Source: Alitiscatomonas aceti (GTDB lineage: Bacteria > Bacillota > Clostridia > Lachnospirales > Lachnospiraceae). Taken from it: a stretch of DNA of 64,000 bases. The DNA is taken from NCBI RefSeq assembly GCF_025567195.1, contig NZ_JAOQJF010000006.1, forward strand, positions 76,947 through 140,946. Reading direction: 5' to 3'. Shown here one piece after another: positions 43,429 to 53,393 of the stretch. The notes beneath the pieces were generated by a model. The model did no database searches. It was not told the origin of the DNA and was given only the letters and a program-made list of their open reading frames with translations. The position numbers were made by a program, and so were the translations under genes. Position 1 is the first letter of the stretch; every line of letters begins with the position of its first letter.

Positions 43429-44709
43429 TTACAGGGAGATCTCACCCCGGGCCCTGGCTCTCCGGTCCTCAATGGAATGGATCACCGGAACCATAAAGAT
43501 CGCCACGATCCCTCCGGCAAAGCCGTTGTTATACAGGTTCATTCCTCCGTAGACGATGCCCACATTTAAAGCCACCGATGAGTGGAGGAAGCCGGCCAGG
43601 ATCCCCACGATCCAGCCAAATTCCCCGGCTACGGGAGCCAGGGTCGTGGAGAATAAAAGCGCCAGCAGAGGAGACGGCTGGTTCACATGCCAGTGCTTGG
43701 TGAAACCGCCCAGGACCACTCCAAACATAATGGGGGCAATATTTCTCAGATGCTTTCCCGTGGAGCAGAAGCCCACGATGGTAAAGATCCCGCCAATGGT
43801 GGGGCCGTTCAGATCTCCTCCCACGGCCGCCACGAACAGGGTGGCGAACAGGCCGCACAGCCCCATATTGAAGGTGGTCGCCGGCCCGCCCTCGCTTTTC
43901 AGATAATCGGTGCCGGAAATTCCCGTGGTCTTCAGGATCCGGCCATAGGCGGCAAATACCTCTTTTCCCCCAAGGACCAGGGCTCCTCCCATCATGGACA
44001 GGAACAGGCCGCAGAGCACAAAGAGAAAGAGCCGGTTGTTTCCCGTGGACCAGATGAGCCGGGATTCCGTCGTTACTCCAAAGGATTTCATCACCGAAAC
44101 CACCACTGTGGCGATGATACCGGAGGCAAAGCCTACATTATAAAGAGAATAGCCCTTATGGGCATAGTGGACATGGGTAGCCAGAGGCGGCAGCACAAAG
44201 CCGATGGCGATCCCCACCAGGATGCTTAATGGCAGCCTGGCCAGGTATGGAAGCTCTGTGATATACATGATCTGGGTAATGATCGGGGACAGACTGGTAC
44301 CGTAAAATCCGATGTAAATATATCTGGACATATGGGTCTTATGGTATTTGGAATACAGATACACCCCCAGTAAGATCGCCCATATATTCATCAGATTCTT
44401 TCCAAACAGGGAAAATCCGAACATCAGACAGCTGGATGTGATCGTATGGCCGTCCATCTCCATTCCCAGGAAATAGATGGTTCCGATGGCAGCCAGGGTA
44501 AGAATACCCGCGTTGATGAACGCCGCTCCGATCCCCCCGACGAGGAAATAATCGGTGATCAGGAAATCCGGCTCTTTTATGATCCGCCAGAGTCCTGGTA
44601 TGATGTCCGAGAGAGGCTGGATCATCAGTCCCACCACAATAAAATACAGCGGGATCAGCGCCAGAAGACCAAATTTTTCTGCACGTATATATATCCTGTT
44701 TCTGCCCAT
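43429..44709 (-). CDS. DUF1576-family membrane protein
   Basis: A 426-residue protein with about ten to twelve hydrophobic segments. It matches the uncharacterised DUF1576 family, with conserved stretches such as 'GMEMDGHTITSSCLMFGFSLFGKNLMNI', 'GGDLNGPTIGGIFTIVGFCSTGKHLRNI' and 'HLHYAHKGYSLYNVGF'-like loop. The two halves repeat similar motifs, as in an inverted-repeat transporter. The function is not known. The ATG follows AAAGGAG. It lies 28 bases before the VanZ-QueT gene and starts after the terminator at 44751-44780. Confidence 0.82.
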   Translation of the reverse strand: MGRNRIYIRAEKFGLLALIPLYFIVVGLMIQPLSDIIPGLWRIIKEPDFLITDYFLVGGIGAAFINAGILTLAAIGTIYFLGMEMDGHTITSSCLMFGFSLFGKNLMNIWAILLGVYLYSKYHKTHMSRYIYIGFYGTSLSPIITQIMYITELPYLARLPLSILVGIAIGFVLPPLATHVHYAHKGYSLYNVGFASGIIATVVVSVMKSFGVTTESRLIWSTGNNRLFLFVLCGLFLSMMGGALVLGGKEVFAAYGRILKTTGISGTDYLKSEGGPATTFNMGLCGLFATLFVAAVGGDLNGPTIGGIFTIVGFCSTGKHLRNIAPIMFGVVLGGFTKHWHVNQPSPLLALLFSTTLAPVAGEFGWIVGILAGFLHSSVALNVGIVYGGMNLYNNGFAGGIVAIFMVPVIHSIEDRRARARGEISL

Positions 44710-44750
44710 ACATTCTCCTTTTTCTTTGTATTTCCCGTTTATTTTACTAT

Positions 44751-44780
44751 AAAAACGCCCCCACTGTAAACAGCGGGGGC
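44751..44780 (-). terminator. Terminator after the DUF4132-type gene
   Basis: GCCCCCACTG (44757-44766) and CAGCGGGGGC (44771-44780) pair with one mismatch around 4 bases, followed on the minus strand by GTTTTTAT. Confidence 0.85.
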
Positions 44781-44829
44781 AAAATTTCCAGGAAAAATAC
44801 GAACAGGACAGCCAGAAGCTGCCTTCCGG

Positions 44830-47800
44830 TCAGCGGATCTGGGACAGGATCCCGGGATCTTTGATCCGGTCGTCTTCTGCAAACAGCAGGATCTTTGACA
44901 GGATCTCCGCCGTCTTCGGATCGTCGTCCACAAAGGGAAGGAAGATCCGTCCCCGGTGCTGGGAGTGGACGGGCACCACAAATACCATGGCGTTTCCCAT
45001 CTGATGGACAACTCCGCTGCCCAGATGGACCGTATACTGCCCCAGCTTTCCGTCAATGAACGCATGGGTCTTTTCCAGACGGACATTTTTCAGCCTGAAC
45101 AGCTCCAGGCTGCACTGGATGATGGCGCTGCGCATCTCCACCGTGGACCGGCTGGTCTCCGGATCCACGCCTCCTGCATGAGCCGTACTGACAGCCAGAT
45201 CCACATCCCGCATCACCTCACTGTATATGACGTCGGGAATCTCCCGTATCCTCAGAGGCTTCATGCTCTTTCTGTCATAAAATACCACAGCTTCCAGAGT
45301 CGGAGCCTCAATATCGCTGGGAGAAAACCAGTCGGCCATGGCATAGATCCGGGCCACGATATTTTCCCTGTAATAGACCTTCTGGAGGCCGTCCTCATAA
45401 TCGGCCACCCAGCGTCTGGTCCGCAGGGTCCCCGCCGTTTTCTTCGGCTGGATCTGATTTCCCGCAAACATGGCTGATTCTGTCTTTTCCAGTTCCTCCT
45501 CCAGCTTCACATACAGCTCCCGGAACACCTGTTTAAAGGGCTGGCGGATCTGTTTTTCAAATAACAGCCTCTGGTACTGGTGCCAGCAGCCCTTCTCATA
45601 AAGATCCCAGGGATGGGCAATGAGAAATCCTGTGTCCTCCTGGACTGGGGTAATGGCTCCTGTCCAGTCCACCAGGCCTTCTCTGGTCAGAAGCCCCAGC
45701 GCCGCCTCCTGCTGCTCCCCGGAAAGCCCAGCTTCCCTGTCCGCCTGGTCCGCTCTCAGAAGTACCAGAGGCGTCACAATGGGACCTGCCACCGGGTTTT
45801 CCTGAAGTTCCAGAAGCTCCCAGGCTTCAAAGACCGTCCGGTCCTCCATGGCCTGCTCCATCATCTGCCTGGTGCGGCTGTACTGGTCCTTCAGCTGCTT
45901 ATGGACCTCCTGATACCGCAGGACTGTCTCATTCTTTTTAAACCTGGAGGGCACAGACTTCAATGTCTTTCCTCCCTTTTCGCAGACAATGGAGCTCTTC
46001 CCGTCCTCAGCCACAAAAAGGCGGATCTTTGTTCCATCCTCCAGCACGTCTCCTTCAAACAACGCCCTGGATTCCTCTGCAAGATGGGCCTCCATACGCA
46101 GCACCAGGCGGGTCACATCCGAAAATCCGGCGTTAGAGCTTAAATTCCGCAGAGCCAGCTCTGCCGCCCTGCCTTCGCTGGCACGCCTCTGGGCGCCAAA
46201 CCGGCGGCTTTCCTTTTTAAACTCCTGGATAAAGCGGTAGCGTTCAAAAAGGATCTTATCCTTCTCCGCCCGGTCCTGGGGAAGCGGCAGGAGCCCCAGG
46301 CTCATCAGCAGGTCCTTATTTCTTTTCTCCCGGATCTCCTGGACCAGAGCCTCATACCTGGTATTTCCCAGGGCTGCATCCGCATACTTTCTGGCACGGC
46401 CATGGGCCGTTCCGGAGGAGGAATATTTGGCCGCATCGTAAAGCAGCTTAAAATTTTCCTCTCCCAGCTTTTCATACGCCTCAAAAAACCAGTGGATATC
46501 AAAGGCTCCGTCGCGCAGCTCTTCCGGGGATAAGGGCGTATATCTGGCGATCACAGACCTGGCGTACTCATCCATCCATTCACTGGTATGGGCCATAAAA
46601 TAATAGCAGCCGCTCTTAAAGCCCGGAAGGTTTAAATATTCCTCCACCATGGGGATCCACTGCTCTGCATACATGGCCATCTCCACCAGACGCTTTTTCG
46701 TGATGTCGGTCCCCTGGAGCGCGCGGCCCAGATCTGCTGCCGTTTCTTCCGGCGCCGGGCGGCAGACCTTCAGAAGATGGCTCAGGACAGAACGGCGGCT
46801 GGACCCGCCCGAATAATAAGAATACTGGCTCCGCTCCAGCGTATCCTTCCCCAGGGCCGTTAAGATCTGCACCAGCACCGGGATCCCGTAAACCACACGG
46901 ATGCTTCCTATGGAGCTGGAAAAGGGCGTCTCCTGTTCTCCCCGCTTTAGCTCCACCTGGAGCACTGCCGGGACGATCTCTTTATAAAGCGTATGGGCCA
47001 GGGTCATTTCCGGCATTTCCTCTCCAATGGTATCAAAACGGTATTTCCCGTCCTCTGGTCTTATTTTTCCCCGGCCAAAAAACCGGTCCAGATCCCCGGG
47101 CCTGGCGTCCCGTCCTGCCACTGCGCCTTTCTGTTCCACGAGGCTGATGGGAGAGAGCAGGCTTCCGATCCCCAGGAATTCAAACACTGCCTTATAAAAC
47201 AGATCCTTGTCCCAGATCCCTCTTACATAGCACTGGACCAGGTCCGAAAGCTCCAGGAAGGAATTTTTCCTGCTCTGGTATCCGGCCAGAGCCCGTTCAC
47301 CGCTTCTTTTATCATACCGGGCCTTTAGCTGGAACCGCAGGGCAAACGCAGTTCCCCAGTCCTCTTCTCCGGCCATCCCCAGCCAGGAGATCAGCTCTGC
47401 AAAGACCGGAAGATCGGCCGAGCGCTTCCAGACACGTTCCACTTCACCATTCCAACGGCTTTCCTGTACCTCATAGCTCTCATTTTCATCATTTAAAACG
47501 GAAACCAGCTTTCCAACGGCAGGCAGCGCCGACGATACCAGCTCTTCCCGGGGCACATATTGGAAAAACAGGCAGTCGATGACCGTCCTTGCCTGGGCTC
47601 CGAACCGGAGTCCTTCCACCAGCTCCGTAAACGGCGGCTTCTTTAAAAGCCCCTTTCCAAACACCTTTTTGTAAAGCTCCGTATTTTTCCGGTAATCTCC
47701 CTTCCTCTGGCGGCAGGCCTGATACAGGTACAGCTCCGTCAGAAGCTTTGTGGACCGGATCTCTTTTCTGTAAAACTCCTCCCACATTTCCCGGAAGGGA

Positions 47801-50010
47801 TACTCGTCCAACGGCCCCATTTCAGGATCCTCCGCATTCCTCCACCGGCATCTTCCAAGCTCTGCTCCCAGGGTCTTTTCCTCTCCCCAGACTGTCGTAT
47901 ACTCCTTAAACTGATTGGCTTCCACAAGGCTGTTTAAAGCCTTGAGCACCCGGATGCATTCCTTTTCCCCATATGAAAACAGCTCCGGTGCCTTTTTGAT
48001 ATCCGTCTTTATTTCTGGAAGGACAAACTCCTTTTTCGTATCATAAAAGCCATAGCCTGGTTTTTTCAGGATATCTTCTCCATCCCCGTCCTTTCCGGTC
48101 AGCTGGGCCAGAAGCACCTGCTCCCTTCCCGTGGGGTTCTGGAAGGCCGCAAGGGCCGGACGCAGGGCTTCAAACGCCTCCGGAGCATCCTTCTTCATAC
48201 CCAGAGCCAGATCCAGGGCCCCCATATGGCACTCCTCGGATTTTTCTCCCAGGAGCCTGGCCACACATTCCCGGAGCTTTTCCGGACTCTGGCGGCGCAG
48301 CAGGGAAAGGGTCTCCGTGCGGCCCTTTTTATATTTCAGATTCGCTTCCAGCTTCCGGTAATCCCTGTCGTCCAGATCCTCCAGGGCCTTTGCCAGACAG
48401 AAGGCTGAGGACACCGTATATTCCTCCGGGTTATGGAGAAGCTCAAACAGGATATCTCTCCTGGCGCGGCTCTCTGGTCTGTATAAAAGCAGCCGGGCGG
48501 TCATGGCACGGCTGGCCCCATATACCTGGCCCTGGCCCACCACTGGGATCAGAGCCGCCGCCTCGTCCAGATACGTTTCATCCTGGAGCATCCAGGCGAT
48601 CACACACATACGCGCTGCCAGGTCGGACCGGCTCATGGTCACCCGGTACCAGGGGAAGATGCACGGATCCAGGTCCAGGCCCTTTTTGGGGATGCGTTCT
48701 ATGGCATTCTTAAAGATCCCGTAGATCTTCCTGGCCTCTTCTTCGTTCTCAAACAGTCCATACGCAGTCACCGGAAGCTTTTCCGGCTCGGAGGCCTCCT
48801 CCCGCTCCACAGAAAACCATCCCGTCCGCTTTCCCCAGACCAGGTCCGACATGATGGAATACAGGCTTCCCATAAAACCTGGAAGATAGCACGCCATCAG
48901 CTCCAGGTCCTCCGGATATGTAAGAAATACCTCTCTGGCCGCCCGGGCGCTAAGTCTCTGATCCTGCAGGGAGCGGTTAAAATAAGAGGCAGTCAGCTTC
49001 TGGTTTTTCGTTCCGTTCTTTATCAGCTCCAGCACTGCCTCTACTCCGGCTCCGGCGTCGTAAAAGCCTTTGGCCCAGAGGGCGCAGCTGATGGCCACCG
49101 AATCATTTGAGCGGAGCTGCTCCTCACAGAACTCCGGCTCCCGCAGGCACTTTCCCATCAGATGCAGAAGCTTATTGCTGATCCGGTCTGCACTGTTCTC
49201 ATCAAAGATCCCGATCCAGGTGCCCACCGCCCGCTTTACAGAGGAAAAACGGATCAGGTCATGATCCTCGATCACCTGGAATAGGGAAAGGAACGCCTCC
49301 GGACGGCCGGCATCCATGGTCTCACAGACCGCCTGCCGGGCCCCCTCCTGGAGCCTGGCCGCCAGAAGAAAATCCCCCAGCACCTTATAAAGCCCGGTAT
49401 CTCTGCTCATGACGATGCCGCGGATCATTTCGTGGCTCAGCATTGCCGTATTATTTTCTCCGTACAGGATCTCCCGGACTGCACGGACCGTCTCCTCCCT
49501 TCCCAGGTCGATCTGGGCCGCCAGTATCCCGGCATAGGGCCAGCTTTCCGTCCTGGCATGGTCATAGATCTCAGGATCCGTCTTCCCCGTCAGGATCTCT
49601 GCCAGACTGGCCTTATAAAATTTAAGCTGGGAATACGCCCATAAAAGACTCACGCTCTGCCGGACAAAGGGAATATATTCTTTTGTCCGCAGACTCCTTC
49701 TGTACCATCCGGCCGTCATCTGGAACTGGTTCATCTGGTCCAGGGCATAATAAAACTCCTCTTCCTGGCCCTCCGGGACGCAGACCCTCACCAGGCCCGG
49801 CAGCTCCCTCTTATAAATCTCGCTTAATGTCCCGGCCTCCCCGTTTTCCAGAACCCTGGTCATCCACTGGAGAGGCTCGGTCTTTACAGAGTAATACGGA
49901 TCCGGAAGCAGCTTCTTCTCCATTCCGGTCAGATCCTTTCCTGCTTCCTTCGCCTCCAGGATCCGCTGCTCCGTCAGCTTCTTTCTCGTTTCGTAGGTAA
50001 ATCCTCCCAT
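44830..50010 (-). CDS. Giant DUF5724/DUF4132-type protein of unknown function
   Basis: A 1726-residue cytoplasmic-looking protein with no signal peptide or membrane segment. The long N-terminal and central parts are alpha-helical and Leu/Glu-rich, consistent with HEAT-like repeats. The last 170 residues are the most conserved block seen in DUF4132-type proteins: 'ADYEDGLQKVYYRENIVARIYAMADWFSP', 'FSPSDIEAPTLEAV', 'SEVMRDVDLAVSTAHAGGVDPE' and 'SQHRGRIFLPFVDDDPKTAEILSKILL'. Related proteins include E. coli MolR/YehI; in other bacteria they travel with MoxR-type AAA and VWA genes, none of which is here. GGGAGGG precedes the ATG. The small partner gene ends 13 bases upstream. Confidence 0.75.
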   Translation of the reverse strand: MGGFTYETRKKLTEQRILEAKEAGKDLTGMEKKLLPDPYYSVKTEPLQWMTRVLENGEAGTLSEIYKRELPGLVRVCVPEGQEEEFYYALDQMNQFQMTAGWYRRSLRTKEYIPFVRQSVSLLWAYSQLKFYKASLAEILTGKTDPEIYDHARTESWPYAGILAAQIDLGREETVRAVREILYGENNTAMLSHEMIRGIVMSRDTGLYKVLGDFLLAARLQEGARQAVCETMDAGRPEAFLSLFQVIEDHDLIRFSSVKRAVGTWIGIFDENSADRISNKLLHLMGKCLREPEFCEEQLRSNDSVAISCALWAKGFYDAGAGVEAVLELIKNGTKNQKLTASYFNRSLQDQRLSARAAREVFLTYPEDLELMACYLPGFMGSLYSIMSDLVWGKRTGWFSVEREEASEPEKLPVTAYGLFENEEEARKIYGIFKNAIERIPKKGLDLDPCIFPWYRVTMSRSDLAARMCVIAWMLQDETYLDEAAALIPVVGQGQVYGASRAMTARLLLYRPESRARRDILFELLHNPEEYTVSSAFCLAKALEDLDDRDYRKLEANLKYKKGRTETLSLLRRQSPEKLRECVARLLGEKSEECHMGALDLALGMKKDAPEAFEALRPALAAFQNPTGREQVLLAQLTGKDGDGEDILKKPGYGFYDTKKEFVLPEIKTDIKKAPELFSYGEKECIRVLKALNSLVEANQFKEYTTVWGEEKTLGAELGRCRWRNAEDPEMGPLDEYPFREMWEEFYRKEIRSTKLLTELYLYQACRQRKGDYRKNTELYKKVFGKGLLKKPPFTELVEGLRFGAQARTVIDCLFFQYVPREELVSSALPAVGKLVSVLNDENESYEVQESRWNGEVERVWKRSADLPVFAELISWLGMAGEEDWGTAFALRFQLKARYDKRSGERALAGYQSRKNSFLELSDLVQCYVRGIWDKDLFYKAVFEFLGIGSLLSPISLVEQKGAVAGRDARPGDLDRFFGRGKIRPEDGKYRFDTIGEEMPEMTLAHTLYKEIVPAVLQVELKRGEQETPFSSSIGSIRVVYGIPVLVQILTALGKDTLERSQYSYYSGGSSRRSVLSHLLKVCRPAPEETAADLGRALQGTDITKKRLVEMAMYAEQWIPMVEEYLNLPGFKSGCYYFMAHTSEWMDEYARSVIARYTPLSPEELRDGAFDIHWFFEAYEKLGEENFKLLYDAAKYSSSGTAHGRARKYADAALGNTRYEALVQEIREKRNKDLLMSLGLLPLPQDRAEKDKILFERYRFIQEFKKESRRFGAQRRASEGRAAELALRNLSSNAGFSDVTRLVLRMEAHLAEESRALFEGDVLEDGTKIRLFVAEDGKSSIVCEKGGKTLKSVPSRFKKNETVLRYQEVHKQLKDQYSRTRQMMEQAMEDRTVFEAWELLELQENPVAGPIVTPLVLLRADQADREAGLSGEQQEAALGLLTREGLVDWTGAITPVQEDTGFLIAHPWDLYEKGCWHQYQRLLFEKQIRQPFKQVFRELYVKLEEELEKTESAMFAGNQIQPKKTAGTLRTRRWVADYEDGLQKVYYRENIVARIYAMADWFSPSDIEAPTLEAVVFYDRKSMKPLRIREIPDVIYSEVMRDVDLAVSTAHAGGVDPETSRSTVEMRSAIIQCSLELFRLKNVRLEKTHAFIDGKLGQYTVHLGSGVVHQMGNAMVFVVPVHSQHRGRIFLPFVDDDPKTAEILSKILLFAEDDRIKDPGILSQIR

Positions 50011-50023
50011 ACATTCCCTCCCT

Positions 50024-50440
50024 TTACCATCCGGCCAGCATCGTCAGCCGTACAAAGGTAAATACAAGTCCATCGTGCCACGGGAGCACCTGCCCCAGCT
50101 CCGTCAGTTCCTCGTCATCAGCAAAGATCCGGTAGATCCCGTCTTCAAAACACTGGACCGCATTCTCCACCGCCTGGTCCGCATCCGCATCGTTCCCTCC
50201 TCTGAGGCCGAAGGAGATCTTTCCCGTCACAGCCTGCTCCTGGATCGTCTTACTGGTCAGCCAGGGAACGATCTGCCCCGTATCCTTCCTCTCGTTATAC
50301 TGGCGCACCCCCAGGCATACCAGTCCTTCCACCAGCTCCTTCACAGTTTCCGGTCTGGATTCCAGAAGAAACTCCACAGGCTCCACGGCTCCCTGGTTCT
50401 TTTTCCCCAGCTTCCGCATCCGAACTTTTATGGTATACAA
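50024..50440 (-). CDS. Small hypothetical protein, partner of the DUF4132-type gene
   Basis: A 138-residue acidic/mixed alpha-beta protein with no recognised family. It starts MYTIKVRMRKLGKKNQGAVE, mid-region 'SRPETVKELVEGLVCLGVRQYNER', and a C-terminal strand-rich part ending 'WHDGLVFTFVRLTMLAGW'. The start codon is TTG (50438-50440) with GGGGGAG 7 bases upstream. It is the first gene of a two-gene unit whose second gene is the 1726-residue protein; the TTG start may keep its output low. Its function is unknown. Confidence 0.55.
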   Translation of the reverse strand: MYTIKVRMRKLGKKNQGAVEPVEFLLESRPETVKELVEGLVCLGVRQYNERKDTGQIVPWLTSKTIQEQAVTGKISFGLRGGNDADADQAVENAVQCFEDGIYRIFADDEELTELGQVLPWHDGLVFTFVRLTMLAGW

Positions 50441-50476
50441 TCACGTCTCCCCCTTCCGGCGATCTATCATGTTCCC

Positions 50477-50482
50477 ATTATA
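50477..50482 (-). promoter_or_regulatory. Extended -10 promoter of the DUF4132 unit
   Basis: Minus strand TGA-TATAAT is an extended -10 element, with no clear -35. The start would be about 30 bases before the TTG. Confidence 0.5.
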
Positions 50483-50561
50483 TCATACTCCATTCATCGA
50501 ACTCCAGTTCTATTTTCTTACATTTTTATAACGTGCCGCTGGTTCCCCCTGCGCTTTTCTT

Positions 50562-51866
50562 CTATTTTAATACGCCAGTCAGCCATGGCAGGCCCAGGGA
50601 GACAGCCGGCACAAACGTCACCAGGAGAAGTCCCGACAGAATGGCTCCGTAGTACCAGAGCATATAGGGCATGACCTCAGACAGCGAGGTCTTTCCCACC
50701 TTTATGGCGACAAACAGGGTATTCCCCACAGGAGGCGTGATATTTCCAATACATAGATTGTAGACCAGGATCAGGCCGAACTGGACCGGATGCATACCAA
50801 AGGCCTCCACCACCGGAAGAAACAGCGGGGTGAAAATAAGAATGGCCGGGGTCACATCCATGAAGGTGCCCGCCAGAAGAAGGACGGCGTTCATAATGAG
50901 GAGCAGGGCCGCCGGACTGGATGTAAATCCCAGAAGAGCGGCGGAAACTGCCTGGGGGATCTGTGTGAAGGCCATGACCCAGCCCAGGATATTGGACACT
51001 CCGATGAGAAACACCACCATACCGCTCATCCTGGCGCTGTCGGTGACGATACGCCAGAACGAACGGACCGTGATATTCCCGTAGCAGATCCCCAGGACCA
51101 GGGCGTATAATACGGCAATGGCTGCTCCTTCTGTGGCCGTGAAGATCCCGGCTATGATGCCTCCGATGACCACCACGATAAGGGTGAGAGAGGGAATGGC
51201 CCGCAGAGCGGCTCTTCCCAGATTCTTCCAGTCATATTTTCCGGCGGCTCCCCTGTATCCCTTTCTCCCCGCTGCCGCCACCGCCACGGCAATACAGCAG
51301 GCGGCCCACAGAAGACCGGGCACATAGCCCGCCAGGAACAAAGCCGACACAGAAACGCCTCCGGCCGCCAGAGAATATGTGATCAGAGCGTTGGACGGCG
51401 GGATCAGAAGCCCCGACGGCGCAGAAGCCCCGTTGGACGCCGCGCAGAGAGCCGGATCATAGCCCTGCTCCTCTTCTCCGTCCCGCACCATGCTTCCCAC
51501 GGCGGCAGCGGCTGCCGACGCAGACCCGGAAATAGCCCCGAACAGGGCGTTGGCCCCCACATTTGCCACCAGAAGAGAACCGGGAAGTCTTCCAAGGACT
51601 GCCAGCACAAGATCCACCAGCCGTCCGGCGATTCCTCCCTGGTTCATAAGGTTCCCGGCCAGGATAAAAAACGGAATGGCCGTAAGGCTGAACCGGCTCA
51701 TTCCCACAAAGATCCTCTGGGCCGCCGTCACCACCGCCGCATCCGCGGAGACCGTCGCCAGAATGGCCGCCAGGGAAGAAATTCCAATGGAATAGGAAAT
51801 AGGCACCCCCAGCGCCAGAAAAACCAGCATCACGCCTAAGATCGTCCAAAGTGCGTTCCATGCCAT
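50562..51866 (-). CDS. dctM: TRAP transporter large membrane subunit (DctM type)
   Basis: A 434-residue integral membrane protein with about twelve helices of the DctM family; 'GSASAAAAAVGSMV' and 'LIGVSNILGWVMAFTQIPQ' are typical. It forms the sodium-driven channel of a TRAP importer with the DctQ subunit, whose gene ends 3 bases upstream, and the DctP binding protein. Last gene of the hexuronate operon. GGAGGG precedes its ATG. Confidence 0.92.
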   Translation of the reverse strand: MAWNALWTILGVMLVFLALGVPISYSIGISSLAAILATVSADAAVVTAAQRIFVGMSRFSLTAIPFFILAGNLMNQGGIAGRLVDLVLAVLGRLPGSLLVANVGANALFGAISGSASAAAAAVGSMVRDGEEEQGYDPALCAASNGASAPSGLLIPPSNALITYSLAAGGVSVSALFLAGYVPGLLWAACCIAVAVAAAGRKGYRGAAGKYDWKNLGRAALRAIPSLTLIVVVIGGIIAGIFTATEGAAIAVLYALVLGICYGNITVRSFWRIVTDSARMSGMVVFLIGVSNILGWVMAFTQIPQAVSAALLGFTSSPAALLLIMNAVLLLAGTFMDVTPAILIFTPLFLPVVEAFGMHPVQFGLILVYNLCIGNITPPVGNTLFVAIKVGKTSLSEVMPYMLWYYGAILSGLLLVTFVPAVSLGLPWLTGVLK

Positions 51867-51869
51867 GGG

Positions 51870-52346
51870 TCAGCCCTCCCTTCCTGTTTTCAGGATCTCC
51901 CAGAGATTCAATCCTGTATACACCACACAAAGTACGCCGCTCACCGGAAGAACCGCATAAAAGAAGCCCACAGGAAGCCCCAGGGATGAAGTCATTTGTC
52001 CCATGGCCAGGTCTGTGATCTTCATCCCTCCATAAAAAAGAATGACCACAGAAAAAAGAAGAGCCACTGTCTCAGAGAAAACAGCCAGTCCCTTTTTTAA
52101 CCCTGGCCCCAGCCGTTCCGTCAGCAGCGGGATATTCATGTGCCCTCTTTCACCAGTCACCAGGGACGCCCCGAAAAAGGCCATCCACCCGAACATATAG
52201 GACACCAGCTCCTCGGACCAGGACGACGGATTTTTTAAAAGATACCTGGTAAATACCTGCCAGCAGGTAAGGACCACCATAGCCAGGAAGCTGACGCCGG
52301 AAAGGATCTCCAGGGTGTGGTCCAGAACGTTTCTCATCTTCTCCAT
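51870..52346 (-). CDS. dctQ: TRAP transporter small membrane subunit (DctQ type)
   Basis: A 158-residue protein with four predicted membrane helices and the DctQ motif 'TCWQVFTRYLLKNPSSWSEELVSYMFGWMAFFGASLV'. It is the small partner of the DctM subunit. Its ATG follows AGGAGG by 5 bases, and the binding-protein gene ends 9 bases upstream. Confidence 0.9.
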   Translation of the reverse strand: MEKMRNVLDHTLEILSGVSFLAMVVLTCWQVFTRYLLKNPSSWSEELVSYMFGWMAFFGASLVTGERGHMNIPLLTERLGPGLKKGLAVFSETVALLFSVVILFYGGMKITDLAMGQMTSSLGLPVGFFYAVLPVSGVLCVVYTGLNLWEILKTGREG

Positions 52347-52355
52347 GATCTCCTC

Positions 52356-53393
52356 CTATTGGCCGGACGCATACATTTCATTGTATTTCCGGATCCTCTC
52401 ATATAAAGGCCGGAGGGCGGGATTTCTTTCAAGGACCATCTCATGGAGCGGCAGTACCGCCGCTGCGAACGGTTCCCGGTCCGGATAGAGAAAGGTCACC
52501 TTCTGCTCCTTTTCCGCCTTCTCCCTGGCCGCCTCCACAGCCTTCCCCCACTCCTCCTGCTGCACCCGCTCCAGCTCTTCAAAGCCCTCCTCAAATACGG
52601 CTCTTTCCTCTTCTGTCAGGCTCTCCAGGAACCCATAGTTCCCGATCAGAAGATCCGGGACCATCTGGTGCATGTCATAGGAGTAATACCGGCATACATC
52701 CCCGTGGCCATTGTCCGTCAGGGCCATCTCATTATTTTCTGCCCCGTCGATGACGCCGGACTGAAGGGCCGTATAAACGTCCCCAAAGCCCATGGGCGTC
52801 GCCGACCCGCCCAGAAGCCGCATCATTTCAATATTGGTGGGGGACTGCTGGACCCGGATCTTTAGCCCCCGCAGATCCTCCGGCCGTTCCACAGGCTTTT
52901 TTACTGTATAAAAATTTCGCGTTCCCGCATCCAGCCAGGCCACCGCCGTAAAGCCTGCCTGTCTGGTGGCTGAAAAAACAGGCCCCGTCACTTTCTCATC
53001 CTCCATGGCCCCATGGTACGCCTCTGTGCTCTGGAACAGGTAAGGGAGGTTAAAAAGCTCATAATCCTTGCTGAAGGTCTCCAGAATGGCGTTGCTGGCC
53101 ACACAGAAGTCCATGGCCCCGGTCTGGGTCAGCTGTACCATATCCGTCTGGGAGCCCAGGAGCTCGCTGGGATACACCTCCACCCGGAACCGGTCCCCCA
53201 GCCTTTCCCCGATCATTTCCTGGAAGGCAGTCAGCGCCAGATGGGTCGGATGGTTCACCGACTGGTTGTGGCCGATGCGGACGATCCGGCGGGAATCGGT
53301 CCGGGACCCGCAGCCGCTTAAAAGCGCCAGAAGCCCGGCTGCCAGGACCGCGCCCGCCGTAAGTCTCCTTTTTGCAGACTTCTCTTTCTTCAT
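52356..53393 (-). CDS. dctP: TRAP transporter solute-binding lipoprotein (DctP type)
   Basis: A 345-residue binding protein. The signal carries a lipobox (LLALLSGCGS), so it is membrane-tethered. The mature part follows the DctP pattern: 'QSVNHPTHLALTAFQEMIGERLGDRFRVEVYPSELLGSQTDMVQL', and the conserved Arg of 'GLKIRVQQSP' which contacts a carboxylate. Together with uxuA, uxuB and uxaC in one operon this supports glucuronate/galacturonate-type uptake. The ATG at 53391-53393 overlaps the uxaC stop by 4 bases and has GGAGG upstream. Confidence 0.9.
   Translation of the reverse strand: MKKEKSAKRRLTAGAVLAAGLLALLSGCGSRTDSRRIVRIGHNQSVNHPTHLALTAFQEMIGERLGDRFRVEVYPSELLGSQTDMVQLTQTGAMDFCVASNAILETFSKDYELFNLPYLFQSTEAYHGAMEDEKVTGPVFSATRQAGFTAVAWLDAGTRNFYTVKKPVERPEDLRGLKIRVQQSPTNIEMMRLLGGSATPMGFGDVYTALQSGVIDGAENNEMALTDNGHGDVCRYYSYDMHQMVPDLLIGNYGFLESLTEEERAVFEEGFEELERVQQEEWGKAVEAAREKAEKEQKVTFLYPDREPFAAAVLPLHEMVLERNPALRPLYERIRKYNEMYASGQ

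Noticed and set aside
42255..43430. preQ1 riboswitch before the QueT-containing gene
   Set aside because: The spacer upstream of the gene is only about 28 bases; no pseudoknot-like element was seen.
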